A stretch of 64,000 nucleotides of DNA from an uncultured Microbacteriaceae bacterium. Lineage in GTDB: Bacteria > Actinomycetota > Actinomycetes > Actinomycetales > Microbacteriaceae. A model generated the notes under the pieces. The model was given only the letters and a program-made list of their open reading frames with translations. It was not told the origin of the DNA and did no database searches. Shown piece by piece: positions 39,478 through 47,708 of the stretch; the first letter of the stretch is position 1; each line of letters starts with the position of its first letter. Position numbers and translations under genes: made by a program. The stretch spans positions 1 through 64,000 of the forward strand of contig CAJAKC010000022.1 in the NCBI GenBank assembly GCA_903940225.1, given 5' to 3'.

Positions 39478-40466
39478 ACGCACAGTCGACCACAACCGAC
39501 CGCAGCATCTACTTCATTGAAGCGATGCGCGAAGGGCTTCGCGGAATGTTGACCGAGGACGAGAACGTCGTCGTGATCGGTGAGGACGTGGGGCGTTCTG
39601 TCATCGGTGCCACGCGCGGCCTCGTCGAAGACTTCGGCCCGATGCGTGTGCGGAACACGCCCATCTCGGAAGCAACTTTTGTAGGGATGTGCGTCGGTGC
39701 GGCTGCGGTCGGGCTTCGACCGGTCGTGGACTTGATGGTGGGATCGTTCTTCTACGTCGCCATGGACCAGCTTGCAGATCAAGCCGCAAAACTCCGCTAC
39801 ATGTCGGGCGGCCAAGTGAGCCTTCCCATCGTCTATTTCACCGCAAGTGGGCCGAGCGGTTCAGCGGCTGCTCAGCATTCCGAAAACCCTCACCCGATGC
39901 TGATGAACGTCGCGGGTCTCAAAATTGTGATGCCCTCGACGCCTTATGACGCCAAGGGTCTGATGGTCTCCGCGGTCCGCGATAACAACCCCGTGGTGTA
40001 CTTCCAAGACTTTGTGCTCGGTGGGACCCGCGGAGTCGTGCCGGAGGAGTTGTACTCCATCCCGCTCGGCGTGGGAGACATCAAGCGTCACGGAACGGAC
40101 GTCACCGTCGTCGCCATTGGCGCCGCGGTCCCCAAAGCTCTGCGCGTTGCAGAAGTGATGGAGAAAGACGGCGTCTCCGTTGAAGTTGTCGATCCGCGAA
40201 CTCTCGTGCCCATGGATTACGACCTGATTTTGGAATCCGTTACGCGGACCGGACGGCTCGTGGTCGTCGACAATGCCCGACTGACCTGTTCGGCCGCGAG
40301 TGAAATTGTCGCCACCGTCACGGAGAGGGGTTTCGACCTCCTCAAATCAGCACCGCAGCGTGTTGCCTGGGCGGACGTCCCGGTTCCGTTCTCCCCTCCG
40401 CTGGAAGAACGGGTAGTCATCAGCGACAGCGACATCGTCTCTGCAATCCGCGCGGTGCTCGCCTAA
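39474..40466 (+). CDS. E1 component beta subunit
   Basis: IGEDVGRSVIGATRGL...RVRNTPISEATFVGMCVGAAAVGLRPVVDLM; ATGA overlap with alpha. Confidence 0.93.
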   Translation: MNAQSTTTDRSIYFIEAMREGLRGMLTEDENVVVIGEDVGRSVIGATRGLVEDFGPMRVRNTPISEATFVGMCVGAAAVGLRPVVDLMVGSFFYVAMDQLADQAAKLRYMSGGQVSLPIVYFTASGPSGSAAAQHSENPHPMLMNVAGLKIVMPSTPYDAKGLMVSAVRDNNPVVYFQDFVLGGTRGVVPEELYSIPLGVGDIKRHGTDVTVVAIGAAVPKALRVAEVMEKDGVSVEVVDPRTLVPMDYDLILESVTRTGRLVVVDNARLTCSAASEIVATVTERGFDLLKSAPQRVAWADVPVPFSPPLEERVVISDSDIVSAIRAVLA

Positions 40467-40499
40467 CTGTTTAGTTCACCCAACCGAAAGGGACACAAA

Positions 40500-40727
40500 A
40501 TGGACGTAGTACTTCCCAAATGGGGAATGTCGATGCAGGATGCCGTCGTTGCCCAATGGCACGTGGCGGTTGGAGACGCCGTGACAGAGGGCCAAACGCT
40601 CGCAACCGTTGAGACGGACAAGGTCGATGCGGCGGTAGAAGCACCGTGTGCGGGAACTATCGTTGAGCTTCTTGCCAGCGCAGGGGACACTGTGGACGTC
40701 GGAAGTATCATCGCGCGAATCGGATAA
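40500..40727 (+). CDS. stand-alone lipoyl/biotinyl-domain protein
   Basis: 75 aa: LPKWGMSMQDAVVAQWHVAVGDAVTEGQTLATVETDKVDAAVEAPCAGTIVEL; ETDKV lipoylation motif. Confidence 0.92.
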   Translation: MDVVLPKWGMSMQDAVVAQWHVAVGDAVTEGQTLATVETDKVDAAVEAPCAGTIVELLASAGDTVDVGSIIARIG

Positions 40728-40735
40728 AGGACATC

Positions 40736-41173
40736 ATGAACCAGGCGTTCGACCCCTCGGCTCTCAGTGACGATCACGCGATGACCGCACTCGGAGAATT
40801 CCGCGATGAATGTCGTCGTCGAGCGCTGCGCCTTTCCTTCGCAATGACGGATCGTGGTGGCAACGTCGTTCTCAGTCATCGAATGGTGGGTGCCCAGTTG
40901 GGGTCTCTCGGATTGGCCATCGACAAGGCTTACACCGCGGTCGCTTTCGAACATCCCACAAGTGCCTGGACCGAATCCTCAGCGCCGGGGCAGTCGGACT
41001 GGGGGCTGGCGCACACCCTCGGTGGTCGTGTCACCGTTTTCCCGGGTGGCGTCCCCATCTTTCGCAACGGACAGCTCGTCGGTGGAATCGGAGTGAGTGG
41101 AACAAAGGCAACAACGGACGAAGAAATCGCAACAGCCGTCGTGCATGCGCTCGGTTGTGAGGTGCATCCGTGA
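40736..41173 (+). CDS. GlcG/HbpS (DUF336-like) family protein
   Basis: SFAMTDRGGNVVLSHRMVGA...GGVPIFRNGQLVGGIGVSGTKATTDEEIA. Confidence 0.85.
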   Translation: MNQAFDPSALSDDHAMTALGEFRDECRRRALRLSFAMTDRGGNVVLSHRMVGAQLGSLGLAIDKAYTAVAFEHPTSAWTESSAPGQSDWGLAHTLGGRVTVFPGGVPIFRNGQLVGGIGVSGTKATTDEEIATAVVHALGCEVHP

Positions 41174-41907
41174 CGACCTCGGTGGTTATTGGTGGTGCGT
41201 CGGGAATTGGCCGAGCTGTCGCCGAAAATCTGCATGCTCGCGGCGATGTGGTCATTGTCGTCGATCGTGATGATGCGGGAAAGGAACTGGCCAAGAATCT
41301 GGGTTCGAACGCCCACTTTGTCCACGCGGACATGTCCACATCGACTGGTCCGCGCGAGTCAATCACGGAATCCCTGGAGATTTCCGGGGGCGAAATCGAC
41401 GTCCTCTATTTTGGACCGGCAGTCCTCGAATCGCGTCGTCTCGCCGAATGGACCCTCGAGGATTGGGACCGCAGCCTGTCCGTGAACCTCCGGGCGGCTT
41501 TCTTCGTGTGCCAAGCAGCGGAGACCGCGCTTCGGAAGTCGCCCCTCGGTCGAATCGTCCTGATGTCCTCCACCGGAGCGTTTCGTGGCCACGCGGGGAT
41601 GCACGCGTATCACGCGTCCAAATCCGGAATGTTGGGGCTGGTGCGTTCTCTTGCGGATGAATTTGCCCCGTCCGTCACGGTGAATGCGGTGTGCCCCGGA
41701 TGGATCGATACGCCCTTCAACGATTCCTTCTGGACCTTTCAAGAGGACCCAAAACGCGCCCGCGAACAGATTGAAGCGTCCATTCCCGCTCGTCGACAGG
41801 GTCAACCCAGCGACGTCGCAGGCATCATCAATTTCCTGACAACCCCCGAAGCGTCGTACATCACGGGCCAGTCCGTGACCGTCGACGGCGGATACACGGC
41901 GGTGTAG
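41170..41907 (+). CDS. short-chain dehydrogenase/reductase
   Basis: VVIGGASGIGRAVAENL; YHASKSGMLGLVRSLADEFAPSVTVNAVCPGWIDTP. Confidence 0.93.
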   Translation: MTTSVVIGGASGIGRAVAENLHARGDVVIVVDRDDAGKELAKNLGSNAHFVHADMSTSTGPRESITESLEISGGEIDVLYFGPAVLESRRLAEWTLEDWDRSLSVNLRAAFFVCQAAETALRKSPLGRIVLMSSTGAFRGHAGMHAYHASKSGMLGLVRSLADEFAPSVTVNAVCPGWIDTPFNDSFWTFQEDPKRAREQIEASIPARRQGQPSDVAGIINFLTTPEASYITGQSVTVDGGYTAV

Positions 41908-41909
41908 TC

Positions 41910-43121
41910 ATGACGAAAACATTCTTCCCGACGACACGCCCCTCGAGCGCCGCCGTCCCCGTGCTCGACACGCGAGCCATTCGAGCCTTTCATCAGTCTC
42001 TTCCGGGTTACGCGGTCACGCCCCTCTATTCCTGCCCCCTACTCGCCGAACGCCTTGGAGTCGCGCGAGTGCTCGTGAAGGACGAGTCGAAACGACTGGG
42101 ATTGCCCTCGTTCAAAATGCTCGGTGCGTCGTGGGCGACGGCCACGGCGATATCGCGTGAGTGGCTCGGTTTCGCCGCGAACCCGGAATCTATCGCTCAA
42201 CTGAAACGTGACTTAGCCAGCACCTACGGCAGAACGTGGCGCGTCGGCCGACGGCTCGTTGCTGCAACAGACGGCAACCACGGTCGCGGTGTCGCGCGCA
42301 TGGCGCGCTTGCTTCGCCTGAGGTGTCAGATTTTCGTGCCGGCAGGGACCGCGAAGTCGCGCATTCGCTCGATTGAACGTGAAGGAGCACGCGTCGACGT
42401 TGTGAACGGAACATACGACGATGCAATCGCGCGATCGGCGGAGGAAGCCTCGGCCACGACTCTCGTCGTATCGGACACGTCGTGGGATGGATACACCGAG
42501 ACTCCGACGAATGTCATCAACGGGTACTCCACCATGTTTTCCGAAATCGACGATCAAATGGGTCTCGCGCAACCTAACGTCGTTGCTTTTCAGGCGGGTG
42601 TTGGTGCCTTTGCCGCGGCGGGGATGATGCACTGGGCAAATCGACGCAAGCCCTCAGACGTCACAATGCTGGCCATCGAACCATCGACCGCGAACTGTCT
42701 CATGGAGTCCGCCCGCGCAGGAGCCATCACACTCGTGCCCGGCCCACACGAATCTACGATGGCTGGTCTCAACTGCGGATTACCGTCGCTCATCGCCTGG
42801 CCGATGGTCGAGAAATTTACCGACGGATACATCGCCGTCACCGATGACTCAACGTATGCCGCAATGCGACTCCTCGCGGAATGCGGAATTGTTGCGGGCG
42901 AATCCGGCGCCGCGGGACTCGCCGGTCTGCTCGCCGTGAGTGATCCCGATCAGCGCCGCCACACCGGCCTCACGTCAGATGCCACGGTGTTGGTCATCAA
43001 CACCGAGGGTGCAACGGATCCGTTGAACTATCGCCGGGTCACCGGTGAGACGGCAAAGGGGGTGATGCGAACCCAACGACGACGACAGAATCGAACACAC
43101 ACGATCACCGTGAACTCGTGA
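41910..43121 (+). CDS. diaminopropionate ammonia-lyase-type PLP enzyme
   Basis: VLVKDESKRLGLPSFKMLGASWA (PLP-Lys), ATDGNHGRGVARMARLL, GESGAAGLAGL. Confidence 0.85.
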   Translation: MTKTFFPTTRPSSAAVPVLDTRAIRAFHQSLPGYAVTPLYSCPLLAERLGVARVLVKDESKRLGLPSFKMLGASWATATAISREWLGFAANPESIAQLKRDLASTYGRTWRVGRRLVAATDGNHGRGVARMARLLRLRCQIFVPAGTAKSRIRSIEREGARVDVVNGTYDDAIARSAEEASATTLVVSDTSWDGYTETPTNVINGYSTMFSEIDDQMGLAQPNVVAFQAGVGAFAAAGMMHWANRRKPSDVTMLAIEPSTANCLMESARAGAITLVPGPHESTMAGLNCGLPSLIAWPMVEKFTDGYIAVTDDSTYAAMRLLAECGIVAGESGAAGLAGLLAVSDPDQRRHTGLTSDATVLVINTEGATDPLNYRRVTGETAKGVMRTQRRRQNRTHTITVNS

Positions 43122-43147
43122 CAAACCGGCGAGTCCGGGATGGACAG

Positions 43148-43165
43148 GTTCACCTATAGTTCACA
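43148..43165 (+). promoter_or_regulatory. 11-bp spaced direct repeat upstream of NCS1 permease
   Basis: GTTCACC-TATA-GTTCACA, same geometry as the PHO-box-like repeat before pstS. Confidence 0.45.
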
Positions 43166-43206
43166 CCTCAGTTTTGTAAGTCTCACTATTTGAAAGGTTG
43201 GCTTCA

Positions 43207-44595
43207 ATGTCGCAGTCACAAAGCACCTCGACTCTCGAGGTACATCACGTCGACGTGATTTCTCGTGCCGATAGGCACGGAAAAGCGCGCGACCTATTCC
43301 CGGTTTGGTTCGCTGCAAACCTCAATGTCGGTAACGCGTTCTTCGGAGCACTTGCCGTCATCGTCGGCAACAGTTTTTTCTGGGCCGTCGTCGTCGTCAT
43401 TCTGGGAAACCTTGCTGGCGCAGCGTTCATGTCTCTGCACTCCATCCAGGGTGCAAAGCTCGGAGTGCCCCAGCTGATTCAAAGTCGCGGGCAGTTTGGC
43501 TTCATCGGCGCTCTCTTGCCGGTTGCGCTCGCCGCGTTGCTCTACCTCGGGTTCTTTTCCACCACCGCGGTAATCGGAGGACAATTCCTCACGGCGGCTG
43601 TCCCGGCACTGGATATGTTCTGGTCGCCAATCGTTGTCTCCGTCTTGAGCCTTGTGCTTGCGCTTGTGGGTTATCGCGCAATTCACAAAGCAGCTAAGTG
43701 GGGACAGTGGCCGCTTGCAATTGCGGTTGTCGTCGTGACGGTTGGTTCGCTCGCCCACGGCGGGTTCGACCTGTCCATGAGCGGATTCGCCCTCGGACCG
43801 TTCCTGACCGCGTTCGGGATCATCGCAACATTCCTGTTGACGTACGCTCCGTACGTTTCGGACTATTCGCGATACCTCCCTTATGAAACAAAGGCCAAGG
43901 ACGCCTTCTGGTGGACGTTCGGTGGCTCGTTCCTGGGTACTCTGTGGACTGAACTTCTGGGTGTCATGCTGGCCGTTCAATTCATTCCGGGTGACACCGC
44001 TGGAGCGATTGCCGAGATGTTTGGCGGCGGTTGGATGGTTTCGCTCCTGTTGCTTGTGACCGCAGTTGCTATCGCGGGAAACAACGCGATGAACCTTTAC
44101 GGTGGAATGCTGAACCTCATTACGGCGCTCTCTACCTTCAAGGCTCCGAAGGCGTCTCTCGCCTTGCGAATCGGAATGCTCATTCCGACCTTCGCTCTCG
44201 GGTTGCTCATTGCGGTCGCAGCGACCGCCGACTTCAACTCGCTCGTGTCAACATTCCTGTCGTTCTTGTTGCTCGGATTCGTTCCATGGGGAATCATCAA
44301 CCTTGTGGACTATTACTGGATCCGAAAAGGCGATTACGACGTCAAGGCATTCTTCGAGCCGAAGGGTCGCTACTTCAGCGACGCTGCATCGTGGACTGTC
44401 GCCGGCTTCAACCTCAAAGCGCTGCTGTCCTACGGAATTGGTATCCTCGTATCACTGCCGTTCGTCAACAACGCCGCCTTCCAAGGTGGAGCGACGGCTT
44501 GGGTTGAGGGTGCAGACATCTCGTGGATTCCTGGTCTCATTGTGACCGGCGCAATCTACTGGATTCTCACCGTCGGTAGCCGAGTTAAGGACTAG
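43207..44595 (+). CDS. NCS1-family (cytosine permease-like) transporter
   Basis: LFPVWFAANLNVGNAFFGALAVIVGNSFFWAVVVVILGNLAGAAFMSLHSIQGAKLGVPQLIQSRGQFG; 12 TM. Confidence 0.92.
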   Translation: MSQSQSTSTLEVHHVDVISRADRHGKARDLFPVWFAANLNVGNAFFGALAVIVGNSFFWAVVVVILGNLAGAAFMSLHSIQGAKLGVPQLIQSRGQFGFIGALLPVALAALLYLGFFSTTAVIGGQFLTAAVPALDMFWSPIVVSVLSLVLALVGYRAIHKAAKWGQWPLAIAVVVVTVGSLAHGGFDLSMSGFALGPFLTAFGIIATFLLTYAPYVSDYSRYLPYETKAKDAFWWTFGGSFLGTLWTELLGVMLAVQFIPGDTAGAIAEMFGGGWMVSLLLLVTAVAIAGNNAMNLYGGMLNLITALSTFKAPKASLALRIGMLIPTFALGLLIAVAATADFNSLVSTFLSFLLLGFVPWGIINLVDYYWIRKGDYDVKAFFEPKGRYFSDAASWTVAGFNLKALLSYGIGILVSLPFVNNAAFQGGATAWVEGADISWIPGLIVTGAIYWILTVGSRVKD

Positions 44596-44604
44596 GTATC
44601 AATT

Positions 44605-45459
44605 GTGTCGATGGCCGAACGGCTTTTCATTCTCCAATACGGCGCCGAGCGAGTTTCAAAGAATTTGTCACTCGCCGGCGGCCCGCATCACCTGTATTGG
44701 GAACCGCTGCTCGGAATCCTCGTCGACACGGCGGATGGGTGGGTGTTACTGGACACAGGGATGTCACGTAACGCCCACCTGTCACGCGAAAACCAGGACG
44801 CGTACGTGGCTGGCGGAGTCGATGCTCCCAACCTCGACTCCGTGTGGCATCTTCGCCCCACCCCTCCCGATGCACAGGCCTGGAATTGGATTCGCGATGG
44901 CGACCCTCTCGTCGCAGCATTAGGTGATTACGGACTGACGCCGAGCGACATTAGCCTCGCGGCCATAAGCCACATGCACGTCGACCATTCGGGAGGAATT
45001 CCCACGCTGTCCGAAGCGGGGGTTCCGATCGCGATTCAGTCGCGCGAACTGGATTTCGTGCAGTCCGGTGCCGTGGGCATCTCCGAAGGATTTTTCAGTG
45101 ATGACTGGAGTCACCCCCACACGAATTGGCGATTACTTGACGGTGACGAGGAATTAGCCCCCGGAGTTTCTGCAGTGTTTACGCCGGGTCACACCCCCGG
45201 CCATCAATCGTTTTCCGTGACCCTGCCGGAAACGGGAACGTGGGTTTTCGGTTGCGATGCCACCGACCTTGCACAAAACTTTTTGGATAACGTCCCCTGC
45301 GGTTCGTGCGCAGGAGGGACAACCGCGGATGAAACTGAAGCTCGTGCGTCCCTAGACAAACTGTTGGCCCTGGGCCGACGCACGAATACACGCCTAATCC
45401 CCGGACATGACCAGCTGGTTGCCAATGCCGTTGCGCATCCCCCTCAGGGGCACCGATGA
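44605..45459 (+). CDS. metallo-beta-lactamase fold lactonase (N-acyl homoserine lactonase-like)
   Basis: SHMHVDHSGGIP (HxHxDH), FTPGHTPGHQSF, FGCDATD. Confidence 0.87.
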   Translation: MSMAERLFILQYGAERVSKNLSLAGGPHHLYWEPLLGILVDTADGWVLLDTGMSRNAHLSRENQDAYVAGGVDAPNLDSVWHLRPTPPDAQAWNWIRDGDPLVAALGDYGLTPSDISLAAISHMHVDHSGGIPTLSEAGVPIAIQSRELDFVQSGAVGISEGFFSDDWSHPHTNWRLLDGDEELAPGVSAVFTPGHTPGHQSFSVTLPETGTWVFGCDATDLAQNFLDNVPCGSCAGGTTADETEARASLDKLLALGRRTNTRLIPGHDQLVANAVAHPPQGHR

Positions 45460-46253
45460 GCACCGACGATTTCTCGCTGGCCGGGCGGACTGCGCTCGTC
45501 ACGGGGGCGACGGGCCTGATTGGATCCGCCATTTGCGCGGAGTTTGCGCGAGCCGGTGCACGAATCGTCGTCTCCGACGTTGACGCGGCGATGTGCGCAC
45601 AATTAGCGGACGAGCTGACTCGAGAGTGGCAGGTTGACACATTCCCCGTGGCAATGGATGTCAGCAGCGGTGAGTCCGTGATTGCTGCGGCTAGGGAGAC
45701 CACAAAAGACTTTGGGGTGTGCGACGCGATTGTCGTCAATGCCGGAATACTCGCGCTCGCGCCCGTGCTCGACATCGATGACAGCACCTGGGAAAAAGTC
45801 ATCCGCGTCAATCTGACCGGCTCGTTCAATACGGCGCGTTCGTTTGCGGCCGAGATGGTAAAGGCCGGGCGGAAGGGGACAATCGTGTTCTCGTCCTCGC
45901 TGTTCGGGGTCCGCGGTGGCGCCGGAAATGCAGCCTATTCGGCCAGCAAGTTCGGACTCCTCGGTTTGTCGCAAAGCATGGCCGCTGACCTGGCCGTCCA
46001 CGGGATCCGGGTCAATGCAGTGTGCCCTGGCCAAATCGACTCCTCGATGATGAACGGGCTCTTCGAGACGCGCGCCAACGCAAATGGGACGACCGCCGCT
46101 GAGGAACGAGCAGAGTTCCTTCGGCGAATTCCCCTTGGGGAATTGGGCACTATTGATGAGGTCGCAAAGGCTTACCGGTACCTGTCTTCTGACGCCAGCG
46201 CGTACGTCACCGGCCAGCACATCATCGTCGATGGCGGCTGGCAAATTGGTTGA
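45456..46253 (+). CDS. short-chain dehydrogenase/reductase
   Basis: ALVTGATGLIGSAICAEFARAGARIVVSD; YSASKFGLLGLSQSMAADLAVHGIRVNAVCPG. Confidence 0.93.
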   Translation: MSTDDFSLAGRTALVTGATGLIGSAICAEFARAGARIVVSDVDAAMCAQLADELTREWQVDTFPVAMDVSSGESVIAAARETTKDFGVCDAIVVNAGILALAPVLDIDDSTWEKVIRVNLTGSFNTARSFAAEMVKAGRKGTIVFSSSLFGVRGGAGNAAYSASKFGLLGLSQSMAADLAVHGIRVNAVCPGQIDSSMMNGLFETRANANGTTAAEERAEFLRRIPLGELGTIDEVAKAYRYLSSDASAYVTGQHIIVDGGWQIG

Positions 46254-46322
46254 AGTGCGCCTGGAGAGAATAATTGACGAAATTTAGTAACCCGTAATCT
46301 GATTTATCGTAAAGTTTTGTCC

Positions 46323-47072
46323 ATGGGACGGCCTCCAAAGGGAACACAACCGAAGACTGATCCTTCGTTGACCCCGGACTTCTGGCGAAATCTCACGGGG
46401 CGCGCTGAGCCCAGCCAACGGGATAAGTTTCTGTGGCTCACGATCGATCGCGTCCGAACGATGGGTCTCGTTCAATTCAAAGTCACTTTGATTGCCAAAA
46501 TGTTGGGCTACTCGGAGGCCATGGTGAATCACCACTTCGGTTCTCGCGACGGGCTAATCGCAGAATGTGCCGAAGTTGTTCACTCTGACTATTCCGCGAA
46601 ACTTATCGACGCAACGGAGAGTGCGCCGCGTGACCCGCGCTCGCGACTACTGGCTCACATTCGCGCGCGCTTCGACGAAGGACAGAAGTTGGGCGGGTGG
46701 AGCCAGGTGCTCAACTATCCTTATCACTCCTTTGAATCACCCGTCATTGCGATGGCACGGGTCGGCTCTTCATTCAGTGATAGCTTCTACCGAAACCTCT
46801 TGTACATCACGCAATTGGTAATCGATGTCCGAGAGGGAACCGTCAATCACAGCACGATCGATCCGCGCGAGTTTCCGGCCGCCGTCCTCAAACACGACGC
46901 GGATGCGCTCGCGCATGCAATAACGATTGGCATTGCCACGTCCGGAGGAGCCATGTGGATAGCCGGTCGGGTCGACACGGGAACACATTCGCCGGAAATT
47001 CGCGCGCTCGCGGAAATGATGACCAACCGTCAGGCTGAACTATTGATCGACATAATCACACCCCGGAGCTGA
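46323..47072 (+). CDS. TetR-like transcriptional regulator
   Basis: HTH-like KVTLIAKMLGYSEAMVNHHFGSRDGLIAECAEVVHSDY. Confidence 0.75.
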   Translation: MGRPPKGTQPKTDPSLTPDFWRNLTGRAEPSQRDKFLWLTIDRVRTMGLVQFKVTLIAKMLGYSEAMVNHHFGSRDGLIAECAEVVHSDYSAKLIDATESAPRDPRSRLLAHIRARFDEGQKLGGWSQVLNYPYHSFESPVIAMARVGSSFSDSFYRNLLYITQLVIDVREGTVNHSTIDPREFPAAVLKHDADALAHAITIGIATSGGAMWIAGRVDTGTHSPEIRALAEMMTNRQAELLIDIITPRS

Positions 47073-47099
47073 GCCCGTCAACGAGTAAACGTCGGCATG

Positions 47100-47135
47100 A
47101 AAAAACCCCGCTCAACGCGATATTGAACGGGGTTT
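47100..47135 (-). terminator. Terminator downstream of tRNA-Arg
   Basis: AAACCCCGTTCAATATCGCGTTGAGCGGGGTTTTTT on the minus strand. Confidence 0.7.
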
Positions 47136-47137
47136 CG

Positions 47138-47210
47138 TGCGCCTGGAGGGATTCGAACCCCCAACCGTCTGATCCGTAGTCAGATACTCTATCCGTTGAG
47201 CTACAGGCGC
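47138..47210 (-). tRNA. tRNA-Arg (ACG)
   Basis: GCGCCTGTAGCTCAACGGATAGAGTATCTGACTACGGATCAGACGGTTGGGGGTTCGAATCCCTCCAGGCGCA; anticodon ACG. Confidence 0.96.
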
Positions 47211-47276
47211 GCGTTGCCGGGGCAACCTGACGATTCTAACAGGTTGCGGTAACTCGCCCAAAACGAGAGGAACACC

Positions 47277-47663
47277 GTGGTTGCATCACACAGAATTTCA
47301 TCGGGGGGACCGTGGGAGGAATCGATTGGCTATTCCCGCGCGACGGTCGCAGGGCCGCACGTTCACGTCTCGGGGTCAACTGCAACGGTCGGTGGGGTGC
47401 TGCAGCACGCTGGTGACGCCTACGGCCAGACGATGGTCGCGTTCGAGGTGATTGCCGCAGCACTCGCTGAAGCAGGGCACGCGCTCGAGGACGTCGTACG
47501 CACGCGCATGTACTTGGCGAACGCGGCCGACATGGACGCGGTTGGACGGGCGCACGGCGAACTGTTTCGCGAGATTCGACCCGCCGCGACGATGCTCGCC
47601 GGCATTGAATTTATTAACCCCGAGATGCTTGTCGAGATCGAAGTCGACTCATACAAGGCGTAA
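47277..47663 (+). CDS. RidA/YjgF family protein
   Basis: ISSGGPWEESIGYSRATVAGPHVHVSGSTA...VVRTRMYLANAADMDAVGRAH...PAATMLAGIEFINPEMLVEIEV. Confidence 0.92.
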   Translation: MVASHRISSGGPWEESIGYSRATVAGPHVHVSGSTATVGGVLQHAGDAYGQTMVAFEVIAAALAEAGHALEDVVRTRMYLANAADMDAVGRAHGELFREIRPAATMLAGIEFINPEMLVEIEVDSYKA

Positions 47664-47664
47664 A

Positions 47665-47691
47665 CCGCCCGAACCTTTCGGTTCGAGCGGT
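47665..47691. terminator. Hairpin between convergent RidA and surface-protein genes
   Basis: CCGCCCGAACCTTTCGGTTCGAGCGG stem-loop. Confidence 0.45.
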
Positions 47692-47708
47692 TCACGTCTG
47701 GTTAGTGC

